A program made the position numbers and the translations under genes. A stretch of 64,000 nt of DNA, from positions 1-64,000 of the forward strand of contig JAAFHB010000002.1 of assembly GCA_010906965.1 (NCBI GenBank), given 5' to 3'. Below are positions 10,464 through 21,110 of the stretch, one piece after another (within the stretch, counting starts at the first letter, position 1; every line of letters starts with the position of its first letter). Source of the stretch: Mariniphaga sp. GTDB taxonomy: Bacteria; Bacteroidota; Bacteroidia; Bacteroidales; Prolixibacteraceae. The notes under the pieces were generated by a model. That model was not told the origin of the DNA and did not search any database. It was given only the letters and a program-made list of their open reading frames with translations.

Positions 10464-11021
10464 ATGAAACAGGAATATATCATAACAGCCTACAGCGAAA
10501 ATCACATTGGTTTGCTGAACCGGATAACCATCATTTTTACACGGCGCAAAGTAAATATCGAAAGCCTCACAGTCTCCGAATCTGCACTGCAAGGGATCAG
10601 CAAATTTACGATTGTTGTCAACGAAGAGAAAGAGAAGGTGGTCAATATTGTCAAGCAGATCGACAAGCAGATTGAGGTGTTGAAAGCTTTCTATTACACC
10701 AATGATGAGATGATTTTCCAGGAAATCGCCCTCTATAAAGTTCCAACTACTGCATTGATGGAGAGCGATCAGATCGAAAAACTGATTAGAAAGCACAATG
10801 CCCGGATATTGGAGATCACGCACGAATATACTGTAATCGAAAAGACGGGTCATAAAGAAGAAACACAGGAACTTTTCGAAGGATTGAACTCTTTCGGCGT
10901 TTTACAGTTTATACGATCGGGAAGAGTGGCAATTACCCGCTCCCCAATCGAAAAATTATCGGTATTTCTGAAAGAACGGGATTCTCTTTTCGAAAAACTG
11001 GAAGCAAAGAAAAAAGTATAA
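10464..11021 (+). CDS. ilvN: Acetolactate synthase small (regulatory) subunit
   Basis: The 185-residue protein starts with an ACT domain (IITAYSENHIGLLNRITIIF, then RRKVNIESLTVSES), the valine-sensing module of the acetolactate synthase regulatory subunit, and continues with the C-terminal ALS_ss domain (ILEITHEYTVIEKTGHKEE, LNSFGVLQFIRSGRVAITR). It binds IlvB and confers feedback inhibition. Size is typical of the longer IlvH/IlvN type. It lies 10 bases after ilvB and 32 before leuA. The name ilvN or ilvH is a matter of convention. Confidence 0.95.
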   Translation: MKQEYIITAYSENHIGLLNRITIIFTRRKVNIESLTVSESALQGISKFTIVVNEEKEKVVNIVKQIDKQIEVLKAFYYTNDEMIFQEIALYKVPTTALMESDQIEKLIRKHNARILEITHEYTVIEKTGHKEETQELFEGLNSFGVLQFIRSGRVAITRSPIEKLSVFLKERDSLFEKLEAKKKV

Positions 11022-11053
11022 TCGCCTGAAATTTTTAAATAAAAATAATAGTT

Positions 11054-12574
11054 ATGGATAATAATCGCGTATATATTTTCGACACAACACTGCGTGATGG
11101 CGAGCAGGTTCCTGGATGTCAACTGAATACAATCGAGAAGGTTGAAGTTGCCAAAGTTCTTGAGCAATTGGGTGTTGATGTTATCGAAGCAGGATTTCCA
11201 ATCTCAAGCCCCGGTGATTTTAAATCGGTTGTCGAAATCTCGAAAGCGGTAACATGGCCGACAATCTGCGCGCTTACCCGTGCAGTCGAAAAAGATATTG
11301 ATGTAGCTGCCGAATCGCTGAAATACGCCAAACATGGCCGTATTCATACTGGGATCGGCACCTCACCCTATCATATCCAGTACAAACTGAATTCGAATCC
11401 CGACGAAATTCTTGCGAGAGCTGTTGCCGCTGTAAAATATGCAAAAAAATATGTCGAGGATGTTGAGTTCTATGCCGAAGATGCGGGTCGTTCCGATAAT
11501 GTTTACCTGGCAAGGGTCATCGAGGCGGTCATCAAAGCGGGTGCAACGGTTGTAAATATTCCGGATACAACAGGATATTGTTTGCCCAGCGAATTTGGAG
11601 AGAAGATCAAATTCCTGATCGACAATGTTCCGAATATCCACAAAGCGATCATTTCCACGCACTGCCACAACGATTTGGGGATGGCGACTGCCAACTCAAT
11701 TGCCGGTGTGATGAATGGCGCACGCCAGGTAGAAGTGACAATTAACGGAATTGGTGAACGTGCTGGAAATACAGCACTTGAAGAAGTGGTAATGATCCTC
11801 CGTTCCCACAAAGAGTTGAATCTTTATACGAATGTCAACTCAAAAAATATTTACAAGACAAGTCGCCTGATTTCAAGTCTGATGAATATGCCGGTTCAAC
11901 CCAATAAAGCCATTGTGGGAAGAAATGCATTCTCTCATTCAAGTGGTATCCATCAGGATGGCGTTTTGAAAAACCGTGAAAACTACGAAATCATCGATCC
12001 TGTTGAAGTTGGTATCAGCGAATCTTCGATTGTTCTGACTGCGAGAAGTGGCCGCGCCGCATTAAAGCACCGGCTTGATTTACTTGGAATCACACTTGAA
12101 AAAGAAAAGCTTGACGAAGTTTACGAGGAATTCCTGCTGTTGGCCGATAAGAAGAAAGACATAAAAGAAGACGATCTGCTGATGCTTGTGGGCGAGAAGG
12201 TAAAAAGCGAGCACCGCATTAAACTCGACTTTCTGCAAGTGGTCACCGGGAAGAACATGGTTCCGATGGCAACAATCAGGCTCGATATTGCTGGTGAAAA
12301 ATTCACAGCCACAGAGTCTGGAAATGGGCCGGTTGATGCAGCCATCAAAGCGGTGAAATGTATTATTCACCGGAAAGTTACGTTACAGGAGTTTTTGATC
12401 CAGGCCATTAATAAAGGAAGCGACGACATTGGTAAAGTTCATATGCAGGTTGAGTACGATGAGAACATCTACAACGGGTTTGGCGCAAATACCGATATTA
12501 TAACTGCTTCAGTTGAGGCTTTTATCGATGCTATTAATAAGATCGGAAACGCAGAAATAGCTGCTGCTAAATGA
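11054..12574 (+). CDS. leuA: 2-isopropylmalate synthase
   Basis: Condenses acetyl-CoA with 2-oxoisovalerate in the first committed step of leucine synthesis. The 506-residue product has the DRE-TIM signature [16 protein letters not shown] at the N terminus, the metal-binding HCHND motif near residue 200 and the GIGERAGN segment. It ends with a complete LeuA regulatory dimer domain (about residues 370-500), the site of leucine feedback. Family length fits. A second homologue with a different active-site segment lies downstream in the same operon, which suggests that this copy is the true isopropylmalate synthase. Confidence 0.95.
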   Translation: MDNNRVYIFDTTLRDGEQVPGCQLNTIEKVEVAKVLEQLGVDVIEAGFPISSPGDFKSVVEISKAVTWPTICALTRAVEKDIDVAAESLKYAKHGRIHTGIGTSPYHIQYKLNSNPDEILARAVAAVKYAKKYVEDVEFYAEDAGRSDNVYLARVIEAVIKAGATVVNIPDTTGYCLPSEFGEKIKFLIDNVPNIHKAIISTHCHNDLGMATANSIAGVMNGARQVEVTINGIGERAGNTALEEVVMILRSHKELNLYTNVNSKNIYKTSRLISSLMNMPVQPNKAIVGRNAFSHSSGIHQDGVLKNRENYEIIDPVEVGISESSIVLTARSGRAALKHRLDLLGITLEKEKLDEVYEEFLLLADKKKDIKEDDLLMLVGEKVKSEHRIKLDFLQVVTGKNMVPMATIRLDIAGEKFTATESGNGPVDAAIKAVKCIIHRKVTLQEFLIQAINKGSDDIGKVHMQVEYDENIYNGFGANTDIITASVEAFIDAINKIGNAEIAAAK

Positions 12575-12619
12575 ACAATTGCCAATTTTGAATTGTAATA
12601 ATTCAGTAATAAAAAAAAT

Positions 12620-14023
12620 ATGATTTTGGAACCAAAAACGCTTTTTGATAAAATCTGGGACGCCCATGTGGTTAAACAAGTAAAAGACGGCCCCGATGTA
12701 TTGTACATCGACAGGCACTTTATTCATGAAGTCACAAGTCCTGTTGCTTTTTTAGGTTTGGAAAAACGGGGAATGAAAGTATACAGTCCGCAAAATACAA
12801 TTGCAACTCCCGACCATAATGTTCCCACCATCGATCAGCACCTTCCTATTAAAGAAGAACTTTCGAGAATTCAGGTACAGGCACTTAAAGATAACTGTGC
12901 CAAAAACGGCATTAAACTTTACGGTCTCGATCATCAGTATCATGGAATCGTCCATATTATCGGGCCGGAGTTGGGGATTACACAACCTGGAATGACGATT
13001 GTTTGCGGCGACAGCCACACCTCCACGCACGGCGCTTTCGGCAGCATCGCTTTCGGAATCGGAACAAGTGAGGTTGAGATGGTTTTTGCAAGTCAGTGTA
13101 TCCTTCAGCCAAAGCCTAAAAAAATGAGGATCAGCGTTGAAGGGAAATTGCAAAAGGATGTCACTGCAAAAGATATTGCGCTTTACGTAATTTCAAAAAT
13201 CTCAACTTCCGGTGGTACTGGTCACTTCATCGAATTTGCCGGTTCTGCAATACAGAGCTTGTCAATGGAAGGTCGAATGACATTGTGCAACATGAGTATC
13301 GAATGTGGCGCCCGCGGCGGGATGATTGCTCCGGATGAAGCAACTTTCGAATACATCAAAGGACGCGAATTTGCACCGAAAGGTGAAGATTGGAACAAAA
13401 AACTGGCTCTTTGGAAACAATTAAAATCTGATGACAAGGCTGTTTTTGATACTGAATATCAGTATGATGCTTCAGATATTGAACCCATGATCACCTATGG
13501 CACAAATCCAGGAATGGGAATTGGGGTCAGTGGAAATATCCCGACTGGTGAAAACCTGACAGGCTCCGACCGTATTACTTTTGATAAGTCACTGGAATAT
13601 ATGGGTTTCAAACCCGGAGAGAAAATCAAAGGTAAAAAAGTCGATTATGTCTTTATCGGAAGTTGTACAAATGGACGAATTGAAGATTTCAGACTCTTTG
13701 CCAACTTTGTGAAAGGGAAAAAGAAAGCCGCTTCAGTGATTGCATGGATTGTTCCTGGTTCTAAAAAGGTGGAGCAGCAAATCAGGGAAGAAGGGTTGGT
13801 CGAAATATTTGAAGCTGCCGGTTTTGCATTGCGTCAGCCTGGCTGTTCGGCATGTCTGGCAATGAATGATGACAAAATCCCGGCAGGAAAATATTCAGTC
13901 TCAACATCGAACCGCAACTTCGAAGGTCGTCAGGGTCCAGGAGCACGCACGATGCTTGCCAGCCCTTTAATGGCTGCTGCTGCTGCAATTTCGGGAGTTG
14001 TTTCCGATCCGAGAGAGATGTAA
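12620..14023 (+). CDS. leuC: 3-isopropylmalate dehydratase large subunit
   Basis: Aconitase-family subunit carrying a [4Fe-4S] cluster that isomerises 2- to 3-isopropylmalate. Motifs seen in 467 residues: [40 protein letters not shown] and [11 protein letters not shown], giving the three cluster cysteines. It works with LeuD, 118 bases downstream. The same enzyme pair can process citramalate, relevant to the cimA-like gene in this operon. Confidence 0.97.
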   Translation: MILEPKTLFDKIWDAHVVKQVKDGPDVLYIDRHFIHEVTSPVAFLGLEKRGMKVYSPQNTIATPDHNVPTIDQHLPIKEELSRIQVQALKDNCAKNGIKLYGLDHQYHGIVHIIGPELGITQPGMTIVCGDSHTSTHGAFGSIAFGIGTSEVEMVFASQCILQPKPKKMRISVEGKLQKDVTAKDIALYVISKISTSGGTGHFIEFAGSAIQSLSMEGRMTLCNMSIECGARGGMIAPDEATFEYIKGREFAPKGEDWNKKLALWKQLKSDDKAVFDTEYQYDASDIEPMITYGTNPGMGIGVSGNIPTGENLTGSDRITFDKSLEYMGFKPGEKIKGKKVDYVFIGSCTNGRIEDFRLFANFVKGKKKAASVIAWIVPGSKKVEQQIREEGLVEIFEAAGFALRQPGCSACLAMNDDKIPAGKYSVSTSNRNFEGRQGPGARTMLASPLMAAAAAISGVVSDPREM

Positions 14024-14141
14024 TCAATTATGAATTTTAAATTACGAATTGTGAATTGAATCCCGGCGTTAGCCAATTAAAGTTCGTCATTCGTTATCTA
14101 TAATTCGTAAATCAAAATTCGCAATTCATAAATTATAAAAA
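14024..14141. repeat. AT-rich spacer with AATTACGAATT-type near-palindromes
   Basis: The 118 bases between leuC and leuD consist largely of imperfect copies of AATTACGAATT / AATTCGTAATT (for example at 14038-14056 and 14094-14130), which can fold back on one another. Similar text is found in the spacers at 22789-22903, 23675-23704 and 30333-30398. No coding or promoter signal is evident. It looks like a dispersed noncoding element. Confidence 0.55.
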
Positions 14142-14729
14142 ATGTCTATAGAAAAATTCCAGAAACTGGTCAGTACAGTTGTTCCGCTTCCAATCGAGAA
14201 TGTGGACACCGACCAGATCATCCCTGCGCGATTCCTCAAAGCGGTGGAGCGTAAAGGATTTGGAGATAACCTATTCAGAGACTGGCGATACAAAAAAGAT
14301 GGCACACCAAATCCTGATTTTGTATTGAACAATCCCCGCTATTCAGGTCAGATTTTAGTTGCCGGAAAGAATTTTGGCAGCGGATCAAGTCGTGAACATG
14401 CTGCATGGGCCGTGTATGATGCAGGATTCAGAGTGGTCGTTTCGAGTTTCTTTGCCGATATATTTAAAAGCAATGTTTTAAACAACGGATTGTTGCCTGT
14501 TCAGGTTCCCGAAGCGTTCCTTGACGAAATTTTCCAGATTGTTGAAATCGATCCGACTGCCAAATTTGAGGTTGATCTTGAGAGTCAAACCATCACAATT
14601 CTGAAAGCAGGAATAAGCGTTAATTTCGATATTAATCCTTATAAAAAAGAGTGCCTTCTGAATGGCTATGACGATATTGATTTCCTGTTAAGTCTTAAAG
14701 AGGAGATCAGCGCGTTTGAACAAGCTTAA
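14142..14729 (+). CDS. leuD: 3-isopropylmalate dehydratase small subunit
   Basis: The 195-residue partner of LeuC, forming the swivelling domain that closes the active site. [16 protein letters not shown] near the N terminus and the [14 protein letters not shown] substrate loop are diagnostic. Length is typical. Its last 14 bases overlap the TTG-initiated reading of the next gene, which suggests translational coupling. Confidence 0.97.
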   Translation: MSIEKFQKLVSTVVPLPIENVDTDQIIPARFLKAVERKGFGDNLFRDWRYKKDGTPNPDFVLNNPRYSGQILVAGKNFGSGSSREHAAWAVYDAGFRVVVSSFFADIFKSNVLNNGLLPVQVPEAFLDEIFQIVEIDPTAKFEVDLESQTITILKAGISVNFDINPYKKECLLNGYDDIDFLLSLKEEISAFEQA

Positions 14730-16287
14730 TTATACAGTTTCAACCGTGAACACAAATAAAGAGCATATGGTTTATATAATGGATACGACCCTGAGAGATG
14801 GTGAACAGACCTCAGGCGTCTCCTTTTCCGAACTGGAAAAGCTGAACATTGCAAAGATTCTTCTCGATGAACTTCGGATCGATTATATTGAAGTGGCCTC
14901 AGCACGTGTTTCAGACGGAGAGTTAAGGGGAGCCAAAAAAGTGCTCGATTGGGCGAAACAGGCAGGTTATCTCGAACGGATTGAGATTCTTGGTTTTGTG
15001 GATGGAAAAATATCGCTCGAATGGATTTCGCGTGTCGGTGGAAAAGTAATGAACCTGTTAGCCAAGGGATCGCTTCGGCATGTCACCCAGCAGTTAAAGA
15101 AAACACCAGAGGAACACCTTGCCAACATTAAAAGTTCGCTGCAACTGGCCGAGTCGATGGGAATAAGGGTCAACATCTACCTCGAAGACTGGTCGAATGG
15201 AATGCGGCATTCTCCAGAATATGTTGATTTTATGCTCGAAGGTCTCAAATCCGAAAAAATAGGACGCGTAATGTTACCCGATACTTTGGGAATATTAAAT
15301 CCGTCCGAAACTTTCGATTTCTGTTCATCGATCATTCACAAATTCCCCGATCTTCGGTTCGATTTCCATGCCCATAACGATTACGACCTGGCAATTGCCA
15401 ATGTCGATGCGGCTATTCGGGCAGGAATAACAACTGTCCATACAACTGTGAATGGTTTGGGTGAACGGGCAGGCAATGCGCCACTTTCGAGTGTAATAGC
15501 CTTGCTGAACGACCAGCTTAAAATTCCAAATTCGGTGAATGAACGAAAATTAAGTTTGGCCAGCCGGCTTGTCGAAAATTTTTCGGGGGTTCGTATTGCG
15601 GGTAATAAGCCAATAATTGGCGAAAACGTCTTTACGCAATGCAGCGGAATACATGCTGATGGAGATAATAAAGACCAGCTATATTTCAATGATTTACTTC
15701 CAGAACGGTTTGGCAGAATACGGAAATATGCATTGGGCAAGACCTCAGGAAAGGCGAACATTGCCAAAAACCTCGAGGATATCGGCATACGTCTCGATCC
15801 TGAAGATTTGAAAAGGGTTACAGACAAGGTAATTGAATTGGCCGATAAGAAAGAATCGGTTACTTCAGATGATCTTCCTTATATCCTTTCGGATGTTTTA
15901 AAGAGTGAAACCGTTATCGAGAAAATCAGGTTACGGAATTATGCAATCTCTCATGCACTCGGACTCCGGCCAATGGCAACTGTAGCAATTGAAGTCGACG
16001 GTGAACTATTTGAAGAAGCCTCATCAGGCGATGGCCAGTACGACGCATTTATGAATGCCCTCCGAAAAATCTATCATAAACAGAATAAATCATTCCCATT
16101 ACTGATCGATTACATCGTTACAATTCCTCCCGGAGGAAAGACAGATGCTCTGGTCGAAACTTTGATTACCTGGAAAATGGGACGTGAATTTAAAACTCGT
16201 GGTCTTGACCCTGACCAGACAACCGCCGCCATCAAAGCAACGATGAAAATGCTGAACATTGTTGAAAACGACACCCAGATGTTCTAG
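14716..16287 (+). CDS. Second LeuA-family enzyme (isopropylmalate or citramalate synthase-like)
   Basis: A 523-residue DRE-TIM acyltransferase homologue with [16 protein letters not shown] near the N terminus, FHAHNDYD as metal motif (HAHN rather than HCHN), [11 protein letters not shown], and a C-terminal LeuA-type regulatory domain ([21 protein letters not shown]). The first possible start is TTG at 14716, overlapping leuD; ATG at 14764 just before the catalytic domain is the alternative. It differs from the LeuA at 11054 and could use pyruvate (citramalate synthase, giving 2-oxobutyrate via LeuCD and LeuB for isoleucine) or another 2-oxo acid. No threonine deaminase gene is present in the operon, which is compatible with that idea but does not prove it. 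Family clear, substrate inferred. Confidence 0.85.
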   Translation: MNKLNYTVSTVNTNKEHMVYIMDTTLRDGEQTSGVSFSELEKLNIAKILLDELRIDYIEVASARVSDGELRGAKKVLDWAKQAGYLERIEILGFVDGKISLEWISRVGGKVMNLLAKGSLRHVTQQLKKTPEEHLANIKSSLQLAESMGIRVNIYLEDWSNGMRHSPEYVDFMLEGLKSEKIGRVMLPDTLGILNPSETFDFCSSIIHKFPDLRFDFHAHNDYDLAIANVDAAIRAGITTVHTTVNGLGERAGNAPLSSVIALLNDQLKIPNSVNERKLSLASRLVENFSGVRIAGNKPIIGENVFTQCSGIHADGDNKDQLYFNDLLPERFGRIRKYALGKTSGKANIAKNLEDIGIRLDPEDLKRVTDKVIELADKKESVTSDDLPYILSDVLKSETVIEKIRLRNYAISHALGLRPMATVAIEVDGELFEEASSGDGQYDAFMNALRKIYHKQNKSFPLLIDYIVTIPPGGKTDALVETLITWKMGREFKTRGLDPDQTTAAIKATMKMLNIVENDTQMF

Positions 16288-16383
16288 CTTCTGGCAACTG
16301 GGAGCGGACATGAGAAGATGAGAGGGTGAGAAAAATAATATATAGTCTCTTAACCTTAACAATTTATTGAATGTCATCATAAT

Positions 16384-16442
16384 ACCCTGAAAGGGTTATA
16401 TATGAATAACCCCGGGTAAGGAAGTATGACGCAACCCGGGGT
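16384..16442. repeat. REP-like palindromic element in leuA2-leuB spacer
   Basis: Within the 285-base gap between the cimA-like gene and leuB, ACCCTGAAAGGGT (16384-16396) is a small hairpin, and ACCCCGGGT (16409-16417) pairs perfectly with ACCCGGGGT (16434-16442). GC-rich palindromes linked by TATATATGAATAA resemble the short extragenic palindromes dispersed in Bacteroidota genomes. The rest of the gap (16288-16383 and 16443-16572) shows no gene. As mRNA this could form a structure inside the operon. Confidence 0.5.
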
Positions 16443-16572
16443 GAGAAAAAAACAACAACCCATGGTGCATCTGAAAAAGTCAAAAGAAACTTGACATCTG
16501 TATGCAACACAAATTGAAACTTCAGAAAATATAGAAACCGGTAATTTACAATTTTATAAATCCCATCAAATA

Positions 16573-17643
16573 ATGAAGCTTAACATTGCAGTATTGGCCG
16601 GAGACGGAATCGGCCCTGAAATTATTGAACAGGCGCTCCGCGTCACCAAAGTTGTTTGTCGGAAATTCGGTCACGAGCTGATTACAAGAACCGCCCTTGT
16701 TGGAGCTGTCGCTATCGATGAAGTCGGCAATCCTTATCCCGATGAGACACACAACCTTTGTATGAACTCCGATGCAGTTCTTTTTGGAGCAATTGGTCAC
16801 CCACGTTACGACAACGACCCGTCTGCAAAAGTTCGTCCCGAACAAGGTTTGTTGGCCATGCGTAAGAAGCTTGGGTTGTATGCCAATATTCGTCCCGTAA
16901 CTATCTTTGAATCATTGCTCGACAAATCACCATTGAAGCGAGATCGTGTTGAAGGTGTTGATTTTGTGGCAATCCGCGAACTGACTGGAGGAATCTACTT
17001 TGGTCAACCACAGGGTCGTTCCGAAGATGGAAATACGGCTTACGACTCATCCGTTTATACACGAGTGGAAGTTGAGCGCATACTTGAACTCGCTTTCCAG
17101 TTTGCGATGAAACGCAGTAAAAGGCTCACCGTTGTCGATAAAGCCAATGTGCTTGCCACATCAAGATTATGGCGCCAGGTTGCGAAAGAGATGGAGCCCC
17201 ATTTCCCCGAAGTGGTTGTCGATTATATGTTTGTCGATAATGCCGCGATGCAGCTAATTCAATGGCCCAAGAAGTTTGATGTGATGGTTACTGAAAATAT
17301 GTTTGGTGATATCCTGACTGATGAAGCAAGTGTGATCACAGGTTCAATGGGACTTCTGCCATCGGCTTCAATCGGAACCCACACTTCAGTATTTGAGCCA
17401 ATCCACGGATCATATCCTCAGGCAGCAGGTAAAAACATTGCCAATCCTTGCGCAACGATTCTTTCCGCTGCAATGATGTTCGAATATGCATTCTCGTTGA
17501 TAGAAGAGGGCGCCATGATCCGCAAAGCGGTCGAAGCCGCTATTGTTGCAGGCGCTGTTACGGAAGATCTGTGCGAAGATAAATCAAAAGCACTTAGCAC
17601 TTCAGCTGTTGGAGATTGGATTGTGGATTATCTTAGCAAATAA
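16573..17643 (+). CDS. leuB: 3-isopropylmalate dehydrogenase
   Basis: NAD-dependent oxidative decarboxylation of 3-isopropylmalate to 2-oxoisocaproate. The 356-residue protein begins [18 protein letters not shown] and contains the substrate arginines around GLYANIRPV, the [10 protein letters not shown] loop, the VDKANVL segment and the NAD-binding [19 protein letters not shown]. Size matches the family. It is separated from the preceding gene by 285 bases with a palindromic element, so it may also have its own promoter. A hairpin at 17665-17687 follows. Confidence 0.97.
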   Translation: MKLNIAVLAGDGIGPEIIEQALRVTKVVCRKFGHELITRTALVGAVAIDEVGNPYPDETHNLCMNSDAVLFGAIGHPRYDNDPSAKVRPEQGLLAMRKKLGLYANIRPVTIFESLLDKSPLKRDRVEGVDFVAIRELTGGIYFGQPQGRSEDGNTAYDSSVYTRVEVERILELAFQFAMKRSKRLTVVDKANVLATSRLWRQVAKEMEPHFPEVVVDYMFVDNAAMQLIQWPKKFDVMVTENMFGDILTDEASVITGSMGLLPSASIGTHTSVFEPIHGSYPQAAGKNIANPCATILSAAMMFEYAFSLIEEGAMIRKAVEAAIVAGAVTEDLCEDKSKALSTSAVGDWIVDYLSK

Positions 17644-17664
17644 TCTATCTTCAAAACTTGTATA

Positions 17665-17687
17665 GAGACAAGGCAATACCTTGTCTC
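17665..17687. terminator. Hairpin between leuB and the convergent toxin gene
   Basis: A perfect 9-bp stem (GAGACAAGG/CCTTGTCTC) with a 5-base loop 22 bases after leuB. There is no strong T-run on the plus strand, so it is a weak intrinsic terminator or an mRNA-stabilising stem shared by the convergent genes. Confidence 0.5.
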
Positions 17688-17694
17688 CATACAA

Positions 17695-18009
17695 TCAATT
17701 TCTTTCTGTTTTTACTTCCCAAATTTTTGGGCTCCTGTGAGTACTAATAACGGCTAACACTTCTACAAATCCCAGTTTTTCATTAATATAAAAATGAACC
17801 ATGTACGGAAATTTCTTTACCAACATACAGCGGATTTCGTTGTAGTGGATTGCATAAGAATTTGGGGCTTTGGCAAGTTTACTGATTTGTTTAATGGTTG
17901 TATCCTGAAAACTTTTACCGAGCATTTTCTGCTTTTGGTTATACCAAATAGTTATTTTCTGAATATCAGCAATGGCCATGGGATCAATCCTAATCCCGAA
18001 ATTTTTCAT
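17695..18009 (-). CDS. RelE/ParE family toxin
   Basis: A 104-residue basic protein with the fold signature of the RelE/ParE superfamily: N-terminal IRIDPMAIADIQKITIWYNQ helix-forming region, and the strand-rich IRCMLVKKFPYMVHFYINEK core followed by VEVLAVISTHRSP. I start it at the ATG at 18009, because this ATG overlaps the antitoxin stop as ATGA; an upstream in-frame ATG at 18042 would overlap by 37 bases. RelE-type members cut mRNA on the ribosome and ParE-type poison gyrase; the sequence does not decide between them. It forms a two-gene operon with the upstream antitoxin, convergent to leuB. Confidence 0.85.
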   Translation of the reverse strand: MKNFGIRIDPMAIADIQKITIWYNQKQKMLGKSFQDTTIKQISKLAKAPNSYAIHYNEIRCMLVKKFPYMVHFYINEKLGFVEVLAVISTHRSPKIWEVKTERN

Positions 18010-18242
18010 TTCGTTCCCAGGCTTTTCTTGGCTTCCTCCCAATCCAAAAGCCGCTCAGGATTTTTTCTTATCTCGTCAAAGCGCTCCATAACTAATTTCT
18101 GGTGATCTTCGGGAATATCATAGCTTTCCTTTTCTTTCTTTGCTGCATATTCAAGCAAACTTTTAATAGCGCTTATCAGATTTACATCATTTACTTTTTT
18201 AAATTGTTCGATGATAATTGCTTTCTCTGCTTGTATATTCAT
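18006..18242 (-). CDS. Antitoxin of the RelE/ParE pair
   Basis: A small, charged, helical 78-residue protein (SAIKSLLEYAAKKEKESYDIPEDHQ, then RNPERLLDWEEAKKSLGTK) immediately upstream of and overlapping the toxin by the ATGA junction. The C-terminal LDWEEAKKSL is typical of the addiction-module component family in Bacteroidota, the part that wraps the toxin. No clear DNA-binding motif is recognised in it. Assigned mainly by context. Confidence 0.8.
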   Translation of the reverse strand: MNIQAEKAIIIEQFKKVNDVNLISAIKSLLEYAAKKEKESYDIPEDHQKLVMERFDEIRKNPERLLDWEEAKKSLGTK

Positions 18243-18381
18243 AGTGATTGATTTTAAAAGGTTTAAACATCCAAAATTATTTGCAATATTTAAGAATTAA
18301 ACAAAAATAAGCATAAAATGATAATTTCGAAAGCCAATTAAGTTTGTACTTTCGTACGCAACCCGAAATTCATTCATCTCT

Positions 18382-19269
18382 ATGAAGCCATCAGCCGAAC
18401 AATTACCCGTTTATAGTCTGGAAAATTTCAGCTCTCCCGAACGGAAAAGCCAGCAATTTCAGGTGGAGGTGTTTGATGCCAACCGGCATTTCGGCGTGAA
18501 ATATCCGCACCGGCACGATTTTTTTGAAGTATTGTACTTGCAGAAAGGCTCAGGTTACCATGTGATCGATGACAATAAATACGAGATTAAGCCGCCCTGC
18601 GTGTTTTTTATGTCTCCCGGACAGGCGCACAAACTCGAACTCTCCCACGACATTGAAGGATATATCTTTATATTCACATCCGATTTTTACCTGCTGAATC
18701 GCAGCAATCAGGATAGTCTGATTGAATTCCCCTTCTTTTACACGATACATCAGGATAATCCGCCACTGTTGCTTAATAACGAAAGCGATGTTTGCTTCCT
18801 GGAAACATTGTTCAGGCAAGGTATTGCTGAAATTGAACAGTCGGGCGATCATATTCCTGAAATGCTCCGATCGATACTTGATCTTATACTTACAACTTGT
18901 GCCGCACGCTATCCAGTGAATGAAAACCTTCTGAATAAAGGGAAAGGCCAATTTCTTGTAAAACGCTTCTTTCACCTGATTGAAGAAAACAATCAGAAAA
19001 ATCTTTCGCTGAGCGATTATGCAAATCTGATTGGAGTTACAGCCAATCATCTGACCCAGAACGTTAAAGTACTGACAGGTAAAACATCCCTGCAAATCAT
19101 CAAGGCCAAACAATTGCTCGAAATAAAACGATTGCTGGTTCATACAAACCTGAATATTTCCGAAATTGCCAATCAGTTAAACTTCGATGATCAATCGTAT
19201 TTTTCCAAATTCTTTAAACGCGAAACTGGTCTGACACCGCTTCAGTATCGTGGCAATGCGCTGATGTAA
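18382..19269 (+). CDS. AraC family transcriptional regulator
   Basis: A 295-residue regulator with an N-terminal cupin-type sensing domain (PHRHDFFEVLYLQKGSGYHVID, PPCVFFMSPGQAHKLEL) and a C-terminal double helix-turn-helix of about 100 residues (LSLSDYANLIGVTANHLTQ, then NLNISEIANQLNFDDQSYFSKFFKRETGLTPLQYR). The effector is not predictable. It lies between the leu block and ilvC on the same strand but 112 bases after the divergent antitoxin promoter region, so it probably has its own promoter. A role in ilvC control is possible only by position. Confidence 0.92.
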   Translation: MKPSAEQLPVYSLENFSSPERKSQQFQVEVFDANRHFGVKYPHRHDFFEVLYLQKGSGYHVIDDNKYEIKPPCVFFMSPGQAHKLELSHDIEGYIFIFTSDFYLLNRSNQDSLIEFPFFYTIHQDNPPLLLNNESDVCFLETLFRQGIAEIEQSGDHIPEMLRSILDLILTTCAARYPVNENLLNKGKGQFLVKRFFHLIEENNQKNLSLSDYANLIGVTANHLTQNVKVLTGKTSLQIIKAKQLLEIKRLLVHTNLNISEIANQLNFDDQSYFSKFFKRETGLTPLQYRGNALM

Positions 19270-19558
19270 CCTGTAAAATTACCAATTGAACTTTGGACTT
19301 AACTCACTGTTATTTAGTAAATTTATTGGGTTCTTACGTTTTATTGAAACACGCATCCATGAAAAGTGCCTAAAATAAATGGTTTTCTACAGTTTTCTTT
19401 GCTGAATATTCCTTTGCTTTGTATTGCTGAAAATTAGTCCGTGCAATACGGATCCAATTTGCAGCTAGCGGCTGCCAAAAGACAGCCAGAAGCCAGTAGC
19501 GAGTCGCTGAATATTGAAACGTTCAACTATAATTATTTATCATATAAACATCATTGAC

Positions 19559-21034
19559 ATGGGAAATTATTTCAACACACTGCCGCTTCGCCTTCAATTG
19601 GCTCAATTGGGAACCTGCGAATTTATGGATCGTTCGGAGTTTGCTGACGGTGTAGATAAGCTCGAAGACAAAAAAATCGTGATTATTGGTTGCGGTGCAC
19701 AGGGATTAAACCAGGGACTAAACCTGCGTGATTCAGGACTTGATGTCTCCTACACCCTTCGTGCCGAAGCGATTAAAGAAAAACGTCCATCTTATAAAAA
19801 TGCAATCGAAAACGGATTTAAAGTTGGAACTTACGAAGAAATGATTCCGACTGCCGACCTTGTTATCAACCTTACCCCCGATAAACAGCATTCCGATGTT
19901 ATCAAAACCGTAATGCCGTTGATAAAAAAAGGTGCGACCCTCTCCTATTCTCACGGTTTTAACATCGTCGAAGAAGGAATGCAAATCCGCAAAGACATTA
20001 CCGTAATTATGGTGGCTCCTAAATCACCAGGTTCTGAAGTTCGTGCCGAATACCTGCGTGGTTTTGGCGTTCCAACGTTGATTGCTGTTCATCCCGAAAA
20101 CGACCCGCATGGTGATGGTTTCGAAATCGCCAAAGCATATTGTGTGGGCACCGGTGGACACAAGGCCGGCGTCCTCAAATCATCGTTTGTTGCCGAAGTA
20201 AAATCGGATCTGATGGGCGAGCAGACCATCTTATGTGGTTTGCTGCAAACCGGCGCGATCCTGTCGTTCAATAAAATGGTCGAAAAAGGAATCGACAAAG
20301 GTTACGCTTCCAAATTGGTACAATATGGTATTGAAGTAATCACCGAGGCATTGAAACACGGTGGCATCACAAATATGATGGATCGGTTATCAAATCCTGC
20401 CAAAATCAAAGCTTTCGAACTTTCGGAAGAACTAAAAGAGATCATGCGTCCGTTGTTCTGGAAGCATATGGATGATATCATGTCGGGTGAGTTCTCGAAT
20501 ACAATGATGGAAGACTGGGCTAACAACGATAAAAACCTGTTGACCTGGAGAGCCGAAACAGGCGAAACAGCCTTCGAGAAGACACCTGCCGGCAGCATGA
20601 AAATTACCGAACAGGAATATTTCGACAATGGAACCCTGATGGTTGCCTTCATCAAATCGGGCGTTGAACTTGCTTTCGAAACAATGACTCAGGCTGGTAT
20701 CAAAGCAGAGTCGGCGTATTATGAATCATTGCATGAAACGCCACTGATTGCTAACACCATTGCACGTAAGAAATTGTTTGAAATGAACCGTGTGATTTCC
20801 GATACTGCGGAGTATGGTTGTTACCTGTTCGATCACGCCTGCAAACCATTACTGGCCGGCTTCATGTCGAAAATCGATACGAATGTAATCGGTAAAAATT
20901 TCAATGCCGGAATCGATGCACATGTCGATAACAGGGAATTGATTCAGGTCAATGCTGCGATCCGTTACCACGAAGTTGAGGTTATCGGCGAAGAATTGCG
21001 TGAAGCAATGGACGCGATGAAAGCAATTATCTAA
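19559..21034 (+). CDS. ilvC: Ketol-acid reductoisomerase (class II, long form)
   Basis: NADPH-dependent isomerisation and reduction of acetolactate to dihydroxyisovalerate. I chose the ATG at 19559, giving [18 protein letters not shown], the conserved N terminus of Bacteroidota IlvC; a TTG at 19514 adds 15 residues ([15 protein letters not shown]) with no homologue that I know. The Rossmann motif [18 protein letters not shown] is near residue 40, followed by [11 protein letters not shown] and the duplicated knotted domains that make this the about 490-residue class II form. The gene is separated from the main operon by the toxin-antitoxin pair and the AraC gene, and it ends in a good terminator. 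Confidence 0.96.
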   Translation: MGNYFNTLPLRLQLAQLGTCEFMDRSEFADGVDKLEDKKIVIIGCGAQGLNQGLNLRDSGLDVSYTLRAEAIKEKRPSYKNAIENGFKVGTYEEMIPTADLVINLTPDKQHSDVIKTVMPLIKKGATLSYSHGFNIVEEGMQIRKDITVIMVAPKSPGSEVRAEYLRGFGVPTLIAVHPENDPHGDGFEIAKAYCVGTGGHKAGVLKSSFVAEVKSDLMGEQTILCGLLQTGAILSFNKMVEKGIDKGYASKLVQYGIEVITEALKHGGITNMMDRLSNPAKIKAFELSEELKEIMRPLFWKHMDDIMSGEFSNTMMEDWANNDKNLLTWRAETGETAFEKTPAGSMKITEQEYFDNGTLMVAFIKSGVELAFETMTQAGIKAESAYYESLHETPLIANTIARKKLFEMNRVISDTAEYGCYLFDHACKPLLAGFMSKIDTNVIGKNFNAGIDAHVDNRELIQVNAAIRYHEVEVIGEELREAMDAMKAII

Positions 21035-21063
21035 GTGATATAATATTGAATTACAAATGAAAA

Positions 21064-21091
21064 GCCCTGTCGGAAGATAGGGCCTTTTTTT
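21064..21091 (+). terminator. Intrinsic terminator of ilvC
   Basis: GCCCT (21064-21068) pairs with AGGGC (21079-21083), followed by seven T, 30 bases after the ilvC stop. Confidence 0.8.
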
Positions 21092-21110
21092 GTTAATCCT
21101 CACTTCACCC

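Noticed and set aside
18550-19143. 197-codon open frame antisense to the AraC gene
   Set aside because: Cys/Phe/Gln-rich translation without domains; the plus strand has a complete AraC-type regulator.
19514-19558. Ile-rich N-terminal extension [10 protein letters not shown] of ilvC as possible attenuator peptide
   Set aside because: It is in frame with ilvC, starts with TTG and has no stop or terminator before the gene; the conserved IlvC N terminus begins at 19559.
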